Source: Paludibacteraceae bacterium (lineage in GTDB: Bacteria; Bacteroidota; Bacteroidia; Bacteroidales; Paludibacteraceae). Taken from it: DNA of 64,000 nucleotides. The translations under genes and the position numbers were made by a program. The notes beneath the pieces are model-generated. The model saw only the letters and a program-made list of their open reading frames with translations. It was not told the origin of the DNA and ran no database searches. This document shows positions 51,906 to 60,504 of this stretch, one piece after another; position 1 is the stretch's first letter; each line of letters starts with the position of its first letter. The stretch is from the NCBI GenBank assembly GCA_017454915.1, contig JAFTCC010000018.1, positions 1 to 64,000 of the forward strand. Reading direction: 5' to 3'.

Positions 51906-52310
51906 ATGAGTCCGTATCATCACATTGTCAAGTATTATGAATGTGACCGCATGGGTATCACACATCACTCTAACTACGTCCGTTTCATGGAAGAGGCCCG
52001 CGTCGATTGGATGGACCAGCTTGGTTATGGATTTGAGCGTATGGAGGCGGAGGATGTCGTGTCGCCGGTGATGGAGGTTGAGTGTTCGTATAAGCATCCC
52101 ACCACATTCAAGGATGACATAGAGGTTCTGGTAGCAGTGGAAGAACTCACCAAACTTAAAATCAGTTTGGTTTATACTATGAGTGTAAATGGAACGGTGG
52201 TTTGCACGGCACGGAGCAAACATTGTTTTCTTGAGAAAGGAAGACCAGTTTCGTTGCAGACCAAATTCCCCGAACTATACGAAAGTATAAGTCTGTCAAT
52301 GGCAGGTTGA
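51906..52310 (+). CDS. Acyl-CoA thioesterase, YbgC/FadM type
   Basis: 134 residues of hotdog fold. The catalytic motif YYECDRMGITHHSNYVRFMEEARVDW (Asp followed by H-H-N) at residue 9 is typical of 4-hydroxybenzoyl-CoA-type thioesterases; VECSYKHPTTFKDDIEVLV is conserved too. Substrate unknown. It is 105 bases after the FMN reductase gene and ends shortly before a strong bidirectional terminator. Confidence 0.92.
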   Translation: MSPYHHIVKYYECDRMGITHHSNYVRFMEEARVDWMDQLGYGFERMEAEDVVSPVMEVECSYKHPTTFKDDIEVLVAVEELTKLKISLVYTMSVNGTVVCTARSKHCFLEKGRPVSLQTKFPELYESISLSMAG

Positions 52311-52326
52311 GTTCCTGAACTGACGC

Positions 52327-52380
52327 AAGAGATGCACGGCACTAATTATGAAACTAATTAGTGCCGTGCATCTCTTTTTG
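52327..52380. terminator. Bidirectional terminator with 22-bp perfect arms
   Basis: Arms at 52327-52348 and 52355-52376 are exact inverted repeats of 22 bases around a 6-base loop, followed by TTT on the plus strand. The right arm contains the last six codons and stop of the convergent minus-strand MmcQ gene. Confidence 0.95.
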
Positions 52381-52750
52381 CGCAAGCGGTCTTTAATGTT
52401 TTAGTTATTTTTTTAGCGTATTTGCTTTTGACGAGTTCGTATGAGTTGAGCGTCAGTTCTCTCAAAAGTTTGTCTGGTGCGCTTGTGGGATTGACTCCAA
52501 TCCAATGCTTTGCGGACTCGTTATAAGGGTTACCAATGCAATCGTGTACTGCCTTTAATTCGTCGATGCGCTCTGGTTGGCATTTGAGCGAGATGACCTG
52601 AAAAGTGTTGCAGTCGAAGAAAGAGAACATGTGCCCTTTGACGTAAAACACAAGCACACTGTCTCCTCCTTTGAATTTAACAAATGGAAGTTTCTCTTCC
52701 ACATCATCACCTAACGAGAGGCAGTATGCGCGATAATCTTCAATGTTCAT
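52358..52750 (-). CDS. MmcQ/YjbR family DNA-binding-like protein
   Basis: 130 residues. MNIEDYRAYCLSLGDDVEEKLPF at the N-terminus, VSLKCQPERIDELKAV, and the C-terminal HWIGVNPTSAPDKLLRELTLNSYELVKSKY, all typical of the YjbR (CyaY-like fold) family. Molecular role unclear. Its last codons are part of the terminator arm. Confidence 0.9.
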   Translation of the reverse strand: MNIEDYRAYCLSLGDDVEEKLPFVKFKGGDSVLVFYVKGHMFSFFDCNTFQVISLKCQPERIDELKAVHDCIGNPYNESAKHWIGVNPTSAPDKLLRELTLNSYELVKSKYAKKITKTLKTACAKRDARH

Positions 52751-52825
52751 TTTTACTAATTTACACCCGTTGGCGGTCTAATGGCCGATTTGGGCTTATG
52801 CGAGATTTTGTTTTCGGCTCAATCT

Positions 52826-53464
52826 CTATCTGATGAAGTGCATTGGTTGCCAGTCCTCACGTTCGGGGCAGACAGGCGCACTTTCGCCCCGCAGACCTTT
52901 TAGCATCCAAGCAAGGTTATTCCCTAATGTCCGCATGGTCTGCATACCCTCGGTATCCTTGCTTGCCTCGGCTTGTTCCCTGCCGTAAGCAATGTTCCAA
53001 TACTGCGATGTTGCGATAGGCATATTCATCATTTGAAGCGGCATTTGCAAACATTGGAAAGCGGCAGTTGCGCCACCCCGCCGGCAAATAGTTACCACAG
53101 CGGCAGGTTTATTTTGAACAGCTGCCCCATTGCTGAAGAATGAGCGTTGCATCAGGCAGAGCAAGGCCCCATTAGGCTGTCCGTAATACACGGGTGAGCC
53201 GAACACGAAGCCGTCTGCGCCCTCAAACTTGGAGGAAATATCATTGCAGATGTCGTCGTTAAAGACGCAGCCTTTGTGTCCGTCAGGATATGGTATGCCA
53301 CTTTTGCATTTGCCGCATGCTATGCAACCGCGTATTGGCTTGTTGCCAATCCATACAATCTCTGACTCTATTCCATTGTCAGACAGCGTGCGCGCGATTT
53401 CAGATAAGGCGGTGAACGTGTTACCGTTCTTGCGCGGGCTGCCATTTACAAGAAGTACTTTCAT
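52826..53464 (-). CDS. Flavodoxin family NAD(P)H-dependent oxidoreductase
   Basis: 212 residues from the ATG at 53464; the open frame extends into the terminator of the upstream operon. FMN site VNGSPRKNGNTFTAL near residue 6, CIACGKC near 45, then FVFGSPVYYGQPNGALLCLMQR. It resembles the iron-sulfur flavoprotein/FMN reductase type. It lies alone between the MmcQ gene and the ABC operon, with its promoter inside the operon's terminator hairpin. Confidence 0.9.
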   Translation of the reverse strand: MKVLLVNGSPRKNGNTFTALSEIARTLSDNGIESEIVWIGNKPIRGCIACGKCKSGIPYPDGHKGCVFNDDICNDISSKFEGADGFVFGSPVYYGQPNGALLCLMQRSFFSNGAAVQNKPAAVVTICRRGGATAAFQCLQMPLQMMNMPIATSQYWNIAYGREQAEASKDTEGMQTMRTLGNNLAWMLKGLRGESAPVCPEREDWQPMHFIR

Positions 53465-53480
53465 AGCGTTTTTTTTGTTG

Positions 53481-53512
53481 CAAAAATACAAAAATTCCCG
53501 CAAATTGTCAAA
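53481..53512 (-). promoter_or_regulatory. Promoter for the FMN reductase, overlapping a terminator
   Basis: Minus strand TTTG (53512-53509), 20 bases, TATTTTTG (53488-53481). Seventeen bases from the ATG at 53464. Confidence 0.6.
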
Positions 53513-53521
53513 TGCGGGAAT
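53494..53521 (-). terminator. Terminator of the ABC export operon
   Basis: ATTCCCGCA at 53494-53502 pairs with TGCGGGAAT at 53513-53521 over a 10-base loop. On the minus strand a T-rich stretch follows, which is the promoter of the FMN reductase gene. Confidence 0.75.
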
Positions 53522-53525
53522 AATG

Positions 53526-54266
53526 TCATTCGGTTCGTTGCGCTTCTCTTGCAAGCCGATAAAACACTTGCTCCATGTTTTGTGCGTTAAATTGTTGCCT
53601 CAGGTTTGATGGGCTGTCCAAGGCTCGTATCTTGCCGTCAACCATCATAGATATTCGGTCGCAAAATTCCGCCTCGTCCATGTAGTGAGTCGTTACAAAT
53701 ATGGTTGTTCCTTCAGCCGCAGTGGCCTTAATCAGGTCCCAGAACTGGCGTCGTGTTATTGGGTCAACGCCTCCGGTTGGCTCATCGAGGAAGACAATTT
53801 CGGGGCTGTGTACGGTGGCAACCATAAACGCCAGTTTTTGTTTCCAGCCCAGTGGCAGTGAACTCACAAGGTCGTCTTTGTGCTCTATGAACTGCAGCCG
53901 TTGTAAGAGTTCGTCAACCCTTTCGCTAAGTTCCTTATGAGCCATGCCGTATATTCCCCCATACAATTCAATGTTTTCCTTAACGGTTAAATCATCATAC
54001 AGCGAGAAACGCTGGCTCATGTAGCCGATGTTTCGCTTGATGAGTTCCCCTTGTGAGCGTATGTCAAATCCGGCTACCGTGCCAGTCCCTGCCGTGGGGT
54101 ATGACAGGCCGCACAGCATTCGCATTGCAGTTGTCTTTCCGGCTCCGTTAGCCCCGAGAAAACCGAATATCTCTCCGCGATATACATCAAAACTAATGTG
54201 GTCCACGGCAACGAAAGCACCGAATTGTTTAGTGAGTCCGCTTACGGATATAATAGTATCAGCCAT
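53526..54266 (-). CDS. ABC-2 exporter ATP-binding protein (YbhF C-half-like)
   Basis: 246 residues. Walker A GANGAGKTT near residue 38, Walker B EIVFLDEPTGGVDP and a signature LPLGWKQKLAFM in place of LSGGQ, which I associate with one of the two ATPase halves of YbhF/RbbA-like proteins. It is the last of six genes in the operon TolC - HlyD - ATPase - permease - permease - ATPase, 2 bases after the permease. It energises efflux through the two permeases. Confidence 0.93.
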   Translation of the reverse strand: MADTIISVSGLTKQFGAFVAVDHISFDVYRGEIFGFLGANGAGKTTAMRMLCGLSYPTAGTGTVAGFDIRSQGELIKRNIGYMSQRFSLYDDLTVKENIELYGGIYGMAHKELSERVDELLQRLQFIEHKDDLVSSLPLGWKQKLAFMVATVHSPEIVFLDEPTGGVDPITRRQFWDLIKATAAEGTTIFVTTHYMDEAEFCDRISMMVDGKIRALDSPSNLRQQFNAQNMEQVFYRLAREAQRTE

Positions 54267-54268
54267 AA

Positions 54269-55378
54269 TCAGTTTTGTTTTTTATAAGTAATGGTTGCCA
54301 AGGTGTTAAATGCTACCGCTAATATGGCCAGCATCGTGATGTCGAACCATAGTTCGCGTAGCAGCGTTCCCTTCAAGTACACCGACCGTAGCACGTTGAT
54401 CACATATCTTGGCGGGAACACGTATGTTACTGTTTGAGCCCAGCGCGGCATGCTGTCAATCGGCGTGAGCAGCCCAGACATAAGCATGAACATCATCACG
54501 AAGAAAAACATCACGAAAATAGCCTGCTGCATCGTGTCGGAGATGTTTGCCAGCGTAACCGCAAATCCTGACATGCAAAGCGAGAACAAAAAGGCGGCAA
54601 GGAAAATGACCCCGGCACGGCCGTCAGGAACCAATCCGTAAACAGCCCACGCAAGCAGCATTGCAAACCCAAGTAGCACTAATGCAATGATCCAATAGGG
54701 GATAAGTTTTGCCAACATGAACTCCAATCGCCCGACGGGGGTAACATTGATTTGCTCTATCGTTCCGTGCTCTTTTTCGGTCATTATGTTGAGCAGTGGC
54801 AAGAAGCAGCACGTCAAGAGCAGTAGGATAATCATTAGTGCCGGTAGCATATAGTAGCGGTAATTGCCCGTGGGATTATATCGGTTCTCAATGGTTATTA
54901 AAGATACTGTGTCGGTTTCCAGCCCTCGCTCTTGTGCCAACTCGATTATGGCGGATGCAATTGTCTGTGTGGCATATTGCAGCCCCTGCGCTCCTTTAGT
55001 TGCATTAACAGCATTAGCAACGAGCAGAATTGAATTAGCATGCCCGCCCTGCAGGTCGCGCTCAAAGTGAGGCGGCACAGACACTATCAGGTCTGTGTTG
55101 CCCATGTCTAATTGATGCAATGCCATCTCATAGTCTCCGGCAAATGGCTGCATCATGAAGTAGTCGCTGTTGGCCAAATGACTTTTCATTCGCATCGATA
55201 GCGATGAGCGGTCTTGGTCAAGCCATACGACCGAAATGTTTTTAACGTCCATCTGTGTTACCAGCGGCATTATCAGAACCAGCATTATTGGCAACATCAC
55301 AAGCAGGCGTGGCAGGGCCTTGTTGCGCCTGAATTGCGTCAATTCTTTCTTTATTAGTATTGGTAGTACTGTTGACAT
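54269..55378 (-). CDS. ABC-2 type exporter permease (YbhR-like)
   Basis: 369 residues with an N-terminal membrane segment, a large periplasmic stretch (~45-170, QYATQTIASAIIELAQERG) and five C-terminal segments with the ABC-2 signature EKEHGTIEQINVTPVGRLEFMLAKLIPYWII near residue 220. YbhR/YbhS/YhhJ type. Four bases from the adjoining permease, so co-translated and probably forming a heterodimer with it. Confidence 0.92.
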   Translation of the reverse strand: MSTVLPILIKKELTQFRRNKALPRLLVMLPIMLVLIMPLVTQMDVKNISVVWLDQDRSSLSMRMKSHLANSDYFMMQPFAGDYEMALHQLDMGNTDLIVSVPPHFERDLQGGHANSILLVANAVNATKGAQGLQYATQTIASAIIELAQERGLETDTVSLITIENRYNPTGNYRYYMLPALMIILLLLTCCFLPLLNIMTEKEHGTIEQINVTPVGRLEFMLAKLIPYWIIALVLLGFAMLLAWAVYGLVPDGRAGVIFLAAFLFSLCMSGFAVTLANISDTMQQAIFVMFFFVMMFMLMSGLLTPIDSMPRWAQTVTYVFPPRYVINVLRSVYLKGTLLRELWFDITMLAILAVAFNTLATITYKKQN

Positions 55379-55381
55379 AAC

Positions 55382-56428
55382 TTATTCCAATCTGTCGTTA
55401 AACTTTTTAATGCTTGCGGCGAACAAGGCTATCGTCATCGCGAGCAGAATGCTGAACTCTTTCCATATCCCCGTTATGCCCATGCCCTCCACCATAACTT
55501 TGCGTATAGCCTCGTTAAACCATCTTGCCGGTATGACGTATGTTATTTGTTTGAGCACCGGCGGCAGGTTCTCAAGGGGGAAAAGCATACCGCTCAGCAT
55601 CATCATTGGCATCATCATCACCATTGCGCAAATAAGCAACGCTACCATCTGTGTCTGCGCCAGTGTGCTTACCAGCAGTCCTAATGTTAGCGAGAGCAGT
55701 ATGTAGAGCACACATAACCCAAGCAGGGTGGGCAAGTTGCCATGAATAGGCATTTCAAGGACATAGTGTGACAAAAGCAGTATTGTCGCGAGGTTGACAA
55801 GTGAAATACAAAGGTAGGGAACCATCTTGGCCAGCACCACCAAAACAGGCCTGATGGGCGATACGAGCAGAGTTTCCATCGTGCCCATCTCTTTCTCGCG
55901 CACGACGGAGACGCAGGTCATTAGAGCACATATTAGTATGAAAATCAGCCCTATGATGCCTGGCACGAAGTTGTATGCGGATTTGAGTTGGGGATTGTGG
56001 CGCATATATGTGGCAATCGGGAGAGGCATGGGCTTGTCGTTGTTCAAAATCGCAGTGATGTAACTTCCTGCCGATGCCGAAAGTGATGAATTTGATGCGT
56101 CTAATACCACATTGCGTTTCCCGTCACGCCCGAACATCACCACCGCCGCACATTTGCCGCTTCGCAGAACAGCGTCAATGTCGTGTTCTTCTATAATGCC
56201 GCTATATGATATGTACGGGTTTTGCTCAAGTGCGCTTATGTCGCGCCGAACATCAGGCGTGTACTTGTTGACGACAACTGCTACGCTTATGTCGTTTATC
56301 TCAGTTGAGATTGCAAAGCCAAACAGCAGCGTAAGAATGACCGGAATGAGCAGCACTATCATCATCGTGCGCACGTCGCGCAAGATGTGAATACACTCTT
56401 TTTTTACAAAACTTATGAAAGCGTTCAT
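55382..56428 (-). CDS. ABC-2 type exporter permease (YbhS-like)
   Basis: 348 residues with the same layout as its neighbour: one N-terminal membrane segment (DVRTMMIVLLIPVILTLLFGFA), a periplasmic part, then five segments containing VREKEMGTMETLLVSPIRPVLVVLAKMVPY. The two permeases are similar but distinct, which suggests a heterodimeric channel. Its start overlaps the end of the ATPase gene by four bases. Confidence 0.92.
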   Translation of the reverse strand: MNAFISFVKKECIHILRDVRTMMIVLLIPVILTLLFGFAISTEINDISVAVVVNKYTPDVRRDISALEQNPYISYSGIIEEHDIDAVLRSGKCAAVVMFGRDGKRNVVLDASNSSLSASAGSYITAILNNDKPMPLPIATYMRHNPQLKSAYNFVPGIIGLIFILICALMTCVSVVREKEMGTMETLLVSPIRPVLVVLAKMVPYLCISLVNLATILLLSHYVLEMPIHGNLPTLLGLCVLYILLSLTLGLLVSTLAQTQMVALLICAMVMMMPMMMLSGMLFPLENLPPVLKQITYVIPARWFNEAIRKVMVEGMGITGIWKEFSILLAMTIALFAASIKKFNDRLE

Positions 56429-57147
56429 GATTGCAGGCTCATTAAATGAATAAAAGCGTCTTCAAACGTTAGTTGCCCCGACAGGCTGATAATAGCCTGA
56501 GGAGTGTCAATTCCCATTATACAGCCTTTGTTGATTAACGCCACTCGCCCGCACCGCTGTGCCTCGTCCATATATGGCGTTGAAACAACAATGGTTATGC
56601 CCTGTTGCCGCAGATTCTGAAGCATGTCCCAAAACTCAATACGGCTAACAACGTCAACGCCAGTCGTAGGCTCGTCAAGAAACAGTACGGCCGGCTTGTG
56701 AATTAGCGCACATGAAAGAGCCAATTTTTGTTTCATGCCTCCTGATAGTTTGCCGGTCTTGCGTGTCTTGAAAGGCTCAATTTGGCTGTAAATTGGGGCA
56801 ACGAGGCTGTAGTTCTCCTTTATCGTGGTGCCGAAAAGCGAGGCAAAGAACTCCATGTTTTCCTCCACCGTCAAGTCGGGGTATAGTGAAAATCGTCCGG
56901 GCATATATCCTACCATCCGGCGTATCTTTCGATAGTCTTTTATGATGTCCAGGCCGCATACCGTGGCGTGTCCTTGATCAGGTCGCAGCAGTGTAGTGAG
57001 TAGCCGGAAAAGTGTTGTCTTGCCGGCACCGTCAGGTCCGATGATCCCGAAGAGCTCGCCTTTGCTGACAGTGAAACTCACATCGCTTAAGGCATGTACT
57101 GAGCCATACGACTTGCTGATATGTTCAACGTTGATGTCGTGTGTCAT
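56425..57147 (-). CDS. ABC-2 exporter ATP-binding protein (YbhF N-half-like)
   Basis: 240 residues: Walker A GPDGAGKTTL near residue 36, signature KLSGGMKQKLALS, Walker B AVLFLDEPTTGVDV. In E. coli YbhF the two ATPase halves are fused in one protein; here they are separate genes at either end of the permease pair. Overlaps both neighbours by four bases. Confidence 0.93.
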   Translation of the reverse strand: MTHDINVEHISKSYGSVHALSDVSFTVSKGELFGIIGPDGAGKTTLFRLLTTLLRPDQGHATVCGLDIIKDYRKIRRMVGYMPGRFSLYPDLTVEENMEFFASLFGTTIKENYSLVAPIYSQIEPFKTRKTGKLSGGMKQKLALSCALIHKPAVLFLDEPTTGVDVVSRIEFWDMLQNLRQQGITIVVSTPYMDEAQRCGRVALINKGCIMGIDTPQAIISLSGQLTFEDAFIHLMSLQS

Positions 57148-58031
57148 AACTTTACTTCACCATATAATCCGATTCTGAGTTTTCCGTCGTTGTGCACCGC
57201 AATTTTGGTGGCATATACAAGGTTGGCGCGGCTGTTTTTGGTCTGTATGCCCTTTGGCGTGAACTCGCTGTCAGCTGCAATCCAAGCCACGGTGCCATTA
57301 TATTCATACTGCTCGTCGCCGCCGAAGTCGGCAATGACTTTGACCTGCTGCCCGACAGCCACTCGCGAGAGTTGGTCGGACGTGAAATATGCTCGCAAAT
57401 ACATGTTCTCGAGGTCTGCCACACGCATCAAGGGTTTGCCTGCAACAGCCATCTCGCCTTGTTCGGCATAGCGGACCAGTATTGTGCCATCGGTAGGTGA
57501 TGTGATGTGGCACCGGCGTATTTGGTCTTCAATGAGCTGAATTTGAGCTTCAATGGCGGCCGCGCTGTTGTTGGCGCTTGTTACGTTCGCAGTAAGGGTG
57601 GATAGAGAGGCGTCGAGTTGGGAACGGAGCACCCGCAGTTGTGCCTCCACGTCATCAACCTGTTTGCCAGTGGCGGCCCCGCCTTCTTTCATTCGCTTTA
57701 GACGTGCTAATTCGTTTTCCTGCTTTGTAATCTGCTCACGGATTGATGCCACTTGTTTTTGTATGTCGGGCCTTGAAGATAGCATGGCAGACTGTTGCTT
57801 GCGTAGAACCTCGCGCTGCAGGACTAAAGACGTGGTGTCGATAATCCCCAACTCCTGACCAGCGGCAACCCGGCTGCCTTCGACAGCGTGTAGGCTTGTT
57901 ATTTTACCGCTTACCTCGGCGCTCACGGTAATCTCTGTTGACTCAAATGTGCCTGTGGCATCGTAAACATTTTGCTTTGTGCATGACAACGTCAGCACTG
58001 CAGTAATAATTGATAAGAGTATTTTTTTCAT
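57144..58031 (-). CDS. HlyD-family membrane fusion lipoprotein
   Basis: 295 residues. MKKILLSIITAVLTLSC has a lipobox (LTLSC), then a lipoyl-like half (VSAEVSGKITSLHAVEGSRVAAGQEL), a coiled-coil hairpin (~90-165, REQITKQENELARLKRM), and the other half with ITSPTDGTILVRYAEQGEMAVAGKPL. Periplasmic adaptor between the ABC-2 permeases and the TolC-like channel. It overlaps the next ATPase gene by four bases and starts 56 bases after the TolC gene. Confidence 0.94.
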   Translation of the reverse strand: MKKILLSIITAVLTLSCTKQNVYDATGTFESTEITVSAEVSGKITSLHAVEGSRVAAGQELGIIDTTSLVLQREVLRKQQSAMLSSRPDIQKQVASIREQITKQENELARLKRMKEGGAATGKQVDDVEAQLRVLRSQLDASLSTLTANVTSANNSAAAIEAQIQLIEDQIRRCHITSPTDGTILVRYAEQGEMAVAGKPLMRVADLENMYLRAYFTSDQLSRVAVGQQVKVIADFGGDEQYEYNGTVAWIAADSEFTPKGIQTKNSRANLVYATKIAVHNDGKLRIGLYGEVKL

Positions 58032-58087
58032 TGCTTCTTGTTTTTTCGTAGTTATTGTTATTGATGTTCTAATGTGAAATAAGCTTG

Positions 58088-59389
58088 TTATAGATTTTCA
58101 AACTCGTATTGAGCTTTAACGAGTTCAATCTTATGCATAGTGCGTGCAGATCGAGCGTTGCTCTCGTCGCTTATTTTCTGTAATAGTTCTGAAGTTGTGA
58201 TAGTTCCGTTTTCATATTTATTTTCAGCCGCGCGCCTAACGTTGCCTCTGAGCTCCACAATTCGCTCATCGCTTGCCAATGCCTGACTTAGCCTGAGAAT
58301 TTCTGCATTCTCGCGTGTCCTGTCAAGGCGTTGATTGTAGAGGAACACGTCACGCTGAACAGCAATTTGCTTTTGCGACACATCAAGTTGGTTGAGTTTG
58401 TTCCTCTGGGTGTAATACGCTCCTATGTTCCACTGCATCCTGACCCCAACTATTGCACTTAGTCCCCATGTGCCAGACTGCATGGCTTTGAACATGTTGA
58501 GTGAAGGGTAGCCGTACCATCCTTGTGCGAAAGCGCTGAATTGAGGCATTGAATATGACATGATGGTCTTTCGCTGTGAGGCAATGTTTTCGCTTTGCGC
58601 TGTCATAAGTTTTAGTTCAGGGCGCTCTTTGTCGGCAGTGAGTCGTAACTCACGCTCTGCCGGTAAAGCAAGTTTTTCGGAACTCAAATCTTTGCCAACC
58701 ATCATGCTCAACATCTCAACGTATGCGTTCCGTGAAGCGTCCAATTGCTGTCGCTTCTGTTCCAATGACAGTAATTCAACCTCGACGGCATCGACGTCGC
58801 TCGGCAATGCCATATTGTTGTCGAACATGGTCTTCACTCGCTTAAGGTTTTCATGCAAAACGGAGTCAGTCATAATCAACAGTTCTGTTTGCTCCTCAAG
58901 CAGTAGCGAACCAAAGTAGAGCGCGAGAATGCGGTTGTCAAGTATTCTGAAGTCCACATCCGACTGTGCTTCCTGCTGGCGTTGCAGTGTGTGTGCAGAC
59001 CGTTTGTCAGCCGCCGCCTTGCCTCCGTCCCAAATAGTCTGCTGAATATCAAGCTGTACCTTTCCCTGAAACTTACGCATATATAGGTCAGGAATCTCAC
59101 GTCCTGCCGCAGACATAACATCACCCAGCCCCATCGAGCTCCATACCTCGCTCATGTTGGCAGCGTCGCTCTGGTATGTCGCTTGAGCCGACAGCATCAC
59201 TTTGGGAATCCATGCCCTTGCGGCATTGCTGATGCTGTAATCTGCCGACTGGCGGATGAGTTCGTACTGACGAATAGCGGGATAGTTGCGTTGTGCCCAT
59301 GCGCGGCAAGAGTCCAAACTGACCTGCGACATAACCTCAGGCATGCTCAATGCAATCATAATTGTTAAGATAATTCCTAATCGCCTCAT
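58088..59389 (-). CDS. TolC family outer-membrane efflux channel
   Basis: 433 residues with a signal peptide (IILTIMIALSMPEVMSQ). Two homologous halves with long heptad-rich helices (ALYFGSLLLEEQTELLIMTDSVLHENLKRVKTMFDNNMALPSDVDAVEVELLSLEQKRQQL and the DRTRENAEILRLSQ region) and NGTITTSELLQKISDES. First gene of the efflux operon. The divergent AraC-type gene is 232 bases away, and a repeated 9-base motif lies in the region between. Confidence 0.93.
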   Translation of the reverse strand: MRRLGIILTIMIALSMPEVMSQVSLDSCRAWAQRNYPAIRQYELIRQSADYSISNAARAWIPKVMLSAQATYQSDAANMSEVWSSMGLGDVMSAAGREIPDLYMRKFQGKVQLDIQQTIWDGGKAAADKRSAHTLQRQQEAQSDVDFRILDNRILALYFGSLLLEEQTELLIMTDSVLHENLKRVKTMFDNNMALPSDVDAVEVELLSLEQKRQQLDASRNAYVEMLSMMVGKDLSSEKLALPAERELRLTADKERPELKLMTAQSENIASQRKTIMSYSMPQFSAFAQGWYGYPSLNMFKAMQSGTWGLSAIVGVRMQWNIGAYYTQRNKLNQLDVSQKQIAVQRDVFLYNQRLDRTRENAEILRLSQALASDERIVELRGNVRRAAENKYENGTITTSELLQKISDESNARSARTMHKIELVKAQYEFENL

Positions 59390-59444
59390 AATATTAGTTT
59401 TTAATGTTAACTTATGCTTGTTTTTTTTAGTAATTTATCACCTT

Positions 59445-59473
59445 GTTTTGTCTAATGACCGGTTTTGTCTTAA
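59445..59473. promoter_or_regulatory. Candidate operator: GTTTTGTCT direct repeat
   Basis: GTTTTGTCT occurs at 59445-59453 and 59462-59470, 17 bases apart in the same direction, followed by (T)AA both times. It lies between the tolC start codon and its likely -7 box. Direct repeats of this spacing fit a dimeric or two-HTH regulator such as an AraC protein, but no binding evidence exists. Confidence 0.4.
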
Positions 59474-59493
59474 CGTGATTGAAATTCACATTG

Positions 59494-59501
59494 CAAAATT
59501 A
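59494..59501 (-). promoter_or_regulatory. Probable -7 box for the efflux operon
   Basis: CAAAATTA on the plus strand reads TAATTTTG on the minus strand. No clear -33 box. It would give a leader of about 100 bases holding the GTTTTGTCT repeats. The missing -33 fits an activator-dependent promoter. Confidence 0.5.
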
Positions 59502-59609
59502 CGTTATTGTAATCATTCGTAAAAGAGTAATAATAGTGAAAAATTGAGCAATATATGCTAAAATATCATTTTTTTAGGCTTTTTTGGGGCATTTTATTGA
59601 TAAAATTTG

Positions 59610-59617
59610 TAAATTTG
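59610..59617 (+). promoter_or_regulatory. -7 box touching the AraC-type regulator start
   Basis: TAAATTTG at 59610-59617, four bases before the ATG at 59622. No well-spaced -33 box. Confidence 0.45.
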
Positions 59618-59621
59618 TAAT

Positions 59622-60392
59622 ATGAAAATTAAGATAGGATTAGAATTGTGCATATCAGGCATGGCCGAGGTGTTGACAGTGAATGGCAAGCAGACTCTCA
59701 CCACAGGCACGCTGATGATACATTCTCCGGTGTTCCCAATGCTTGAAGTCTTTCAGAGCGAGGATTATGCCTCTGTAAGCATCAAAGACAATATAGACCA
59801 GATACTGCCTTTCATGTCCACCAATCCGCTTGATGTAAAAAACTTGTCGGCTCTTAAACCTTTTTTGCAGTTAGACCCTGTGCAGCAAGAGGCTTTCATT
59901 AGGAGCGTTGAAGCAATTAGAGCTTCGGAAGCTCGGCTCAAGGACCTGACAGTGCCCTTTCAGCACAATTTGATGGAGAATATCATTTCGCTTTCGCGCA
60001 AGAAGCTGCTTCTTGAGCATGCCTTTCTGTTCACGGGTCAACTGCTTGGCAGCAGCGTCTATGTCTCGCGCCACCGTGTGGTGTTCATCAATTTTCTTCT
60101 AACTCTCAACCGTGAGTTTACAGCTCATAGGTCTGTTGCTTATTATTCAGACAAACAATGTGTTTCGCAGCGCTATTTTTCTGCCATAATAAAGCGAGAG
60201 TCAGGGTACACCCCCATGGAATGGATCAACATGATTACAATCAATCAGGCCAAGGCATTGCTTCGCAAGCCCAACATGCTCGTCAAGCAGGTAGCCTCTG
60301 AATTAGGGTTTCCGGAACAGTTCACGTTTCGCAAGTACTTTCATGCTCACGCAGGAATGTCGCCCAAACAATATCAGCACAGCCTTAAATAA
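59622..60392 (+). CDS. AraC-family transcriptional regulator
   Basis: 256 residues. The N-terminal part is a sensor domain of unknown ligand; the C-terminal ~100 residues have two HTH motifs: VAYYSDKQCVSQRYFSAIIKRESGYTPMEWINMITINQAKALLR and VASELGFPEQFTFRKYFHAHAGMSPKQY, the AraC/XylS signature. It diverges from the TolC-HlyD-ABC operon and is the obvious candidate regulator for it, perhaps acting at the repeats at 59445-59470. The ATG lies four bases after the -7 box. Confidence 0.92.
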   Translation: MKIKIGLELCISGMAEVLTVNGKQTLTTGTLMIHSPVFPMLEVFQSEDYASVSIKDNIDQILPFMSTNPLDVKNLSALKPFLQLDPVQQEAFIRSVEAIRASEARLKDLTVPFQHNLMENIISLSRKKLLLEHAFLFTGQLLGSSVYVSRHRVVFINFLLTLNREFTAHRSVAYYSDKQCVSQRYFSAIIKRESGYTPMEWINMITINQAKALLRKPNMLVKQVASELGFPEQFTFRKYFHAHAGMSPKQYQHSLK

Positions 60393-60504
60393 GTAATTCG
60401 CCAAGTGCTGATATGCCTTTGACCATCAGATTGATGCCAGATAATTGTAGCCGGCTTTTCAATTCAAAATTTGGCGTTAACTTTTTTATTTTGGTAAAAA
60501 ATCG

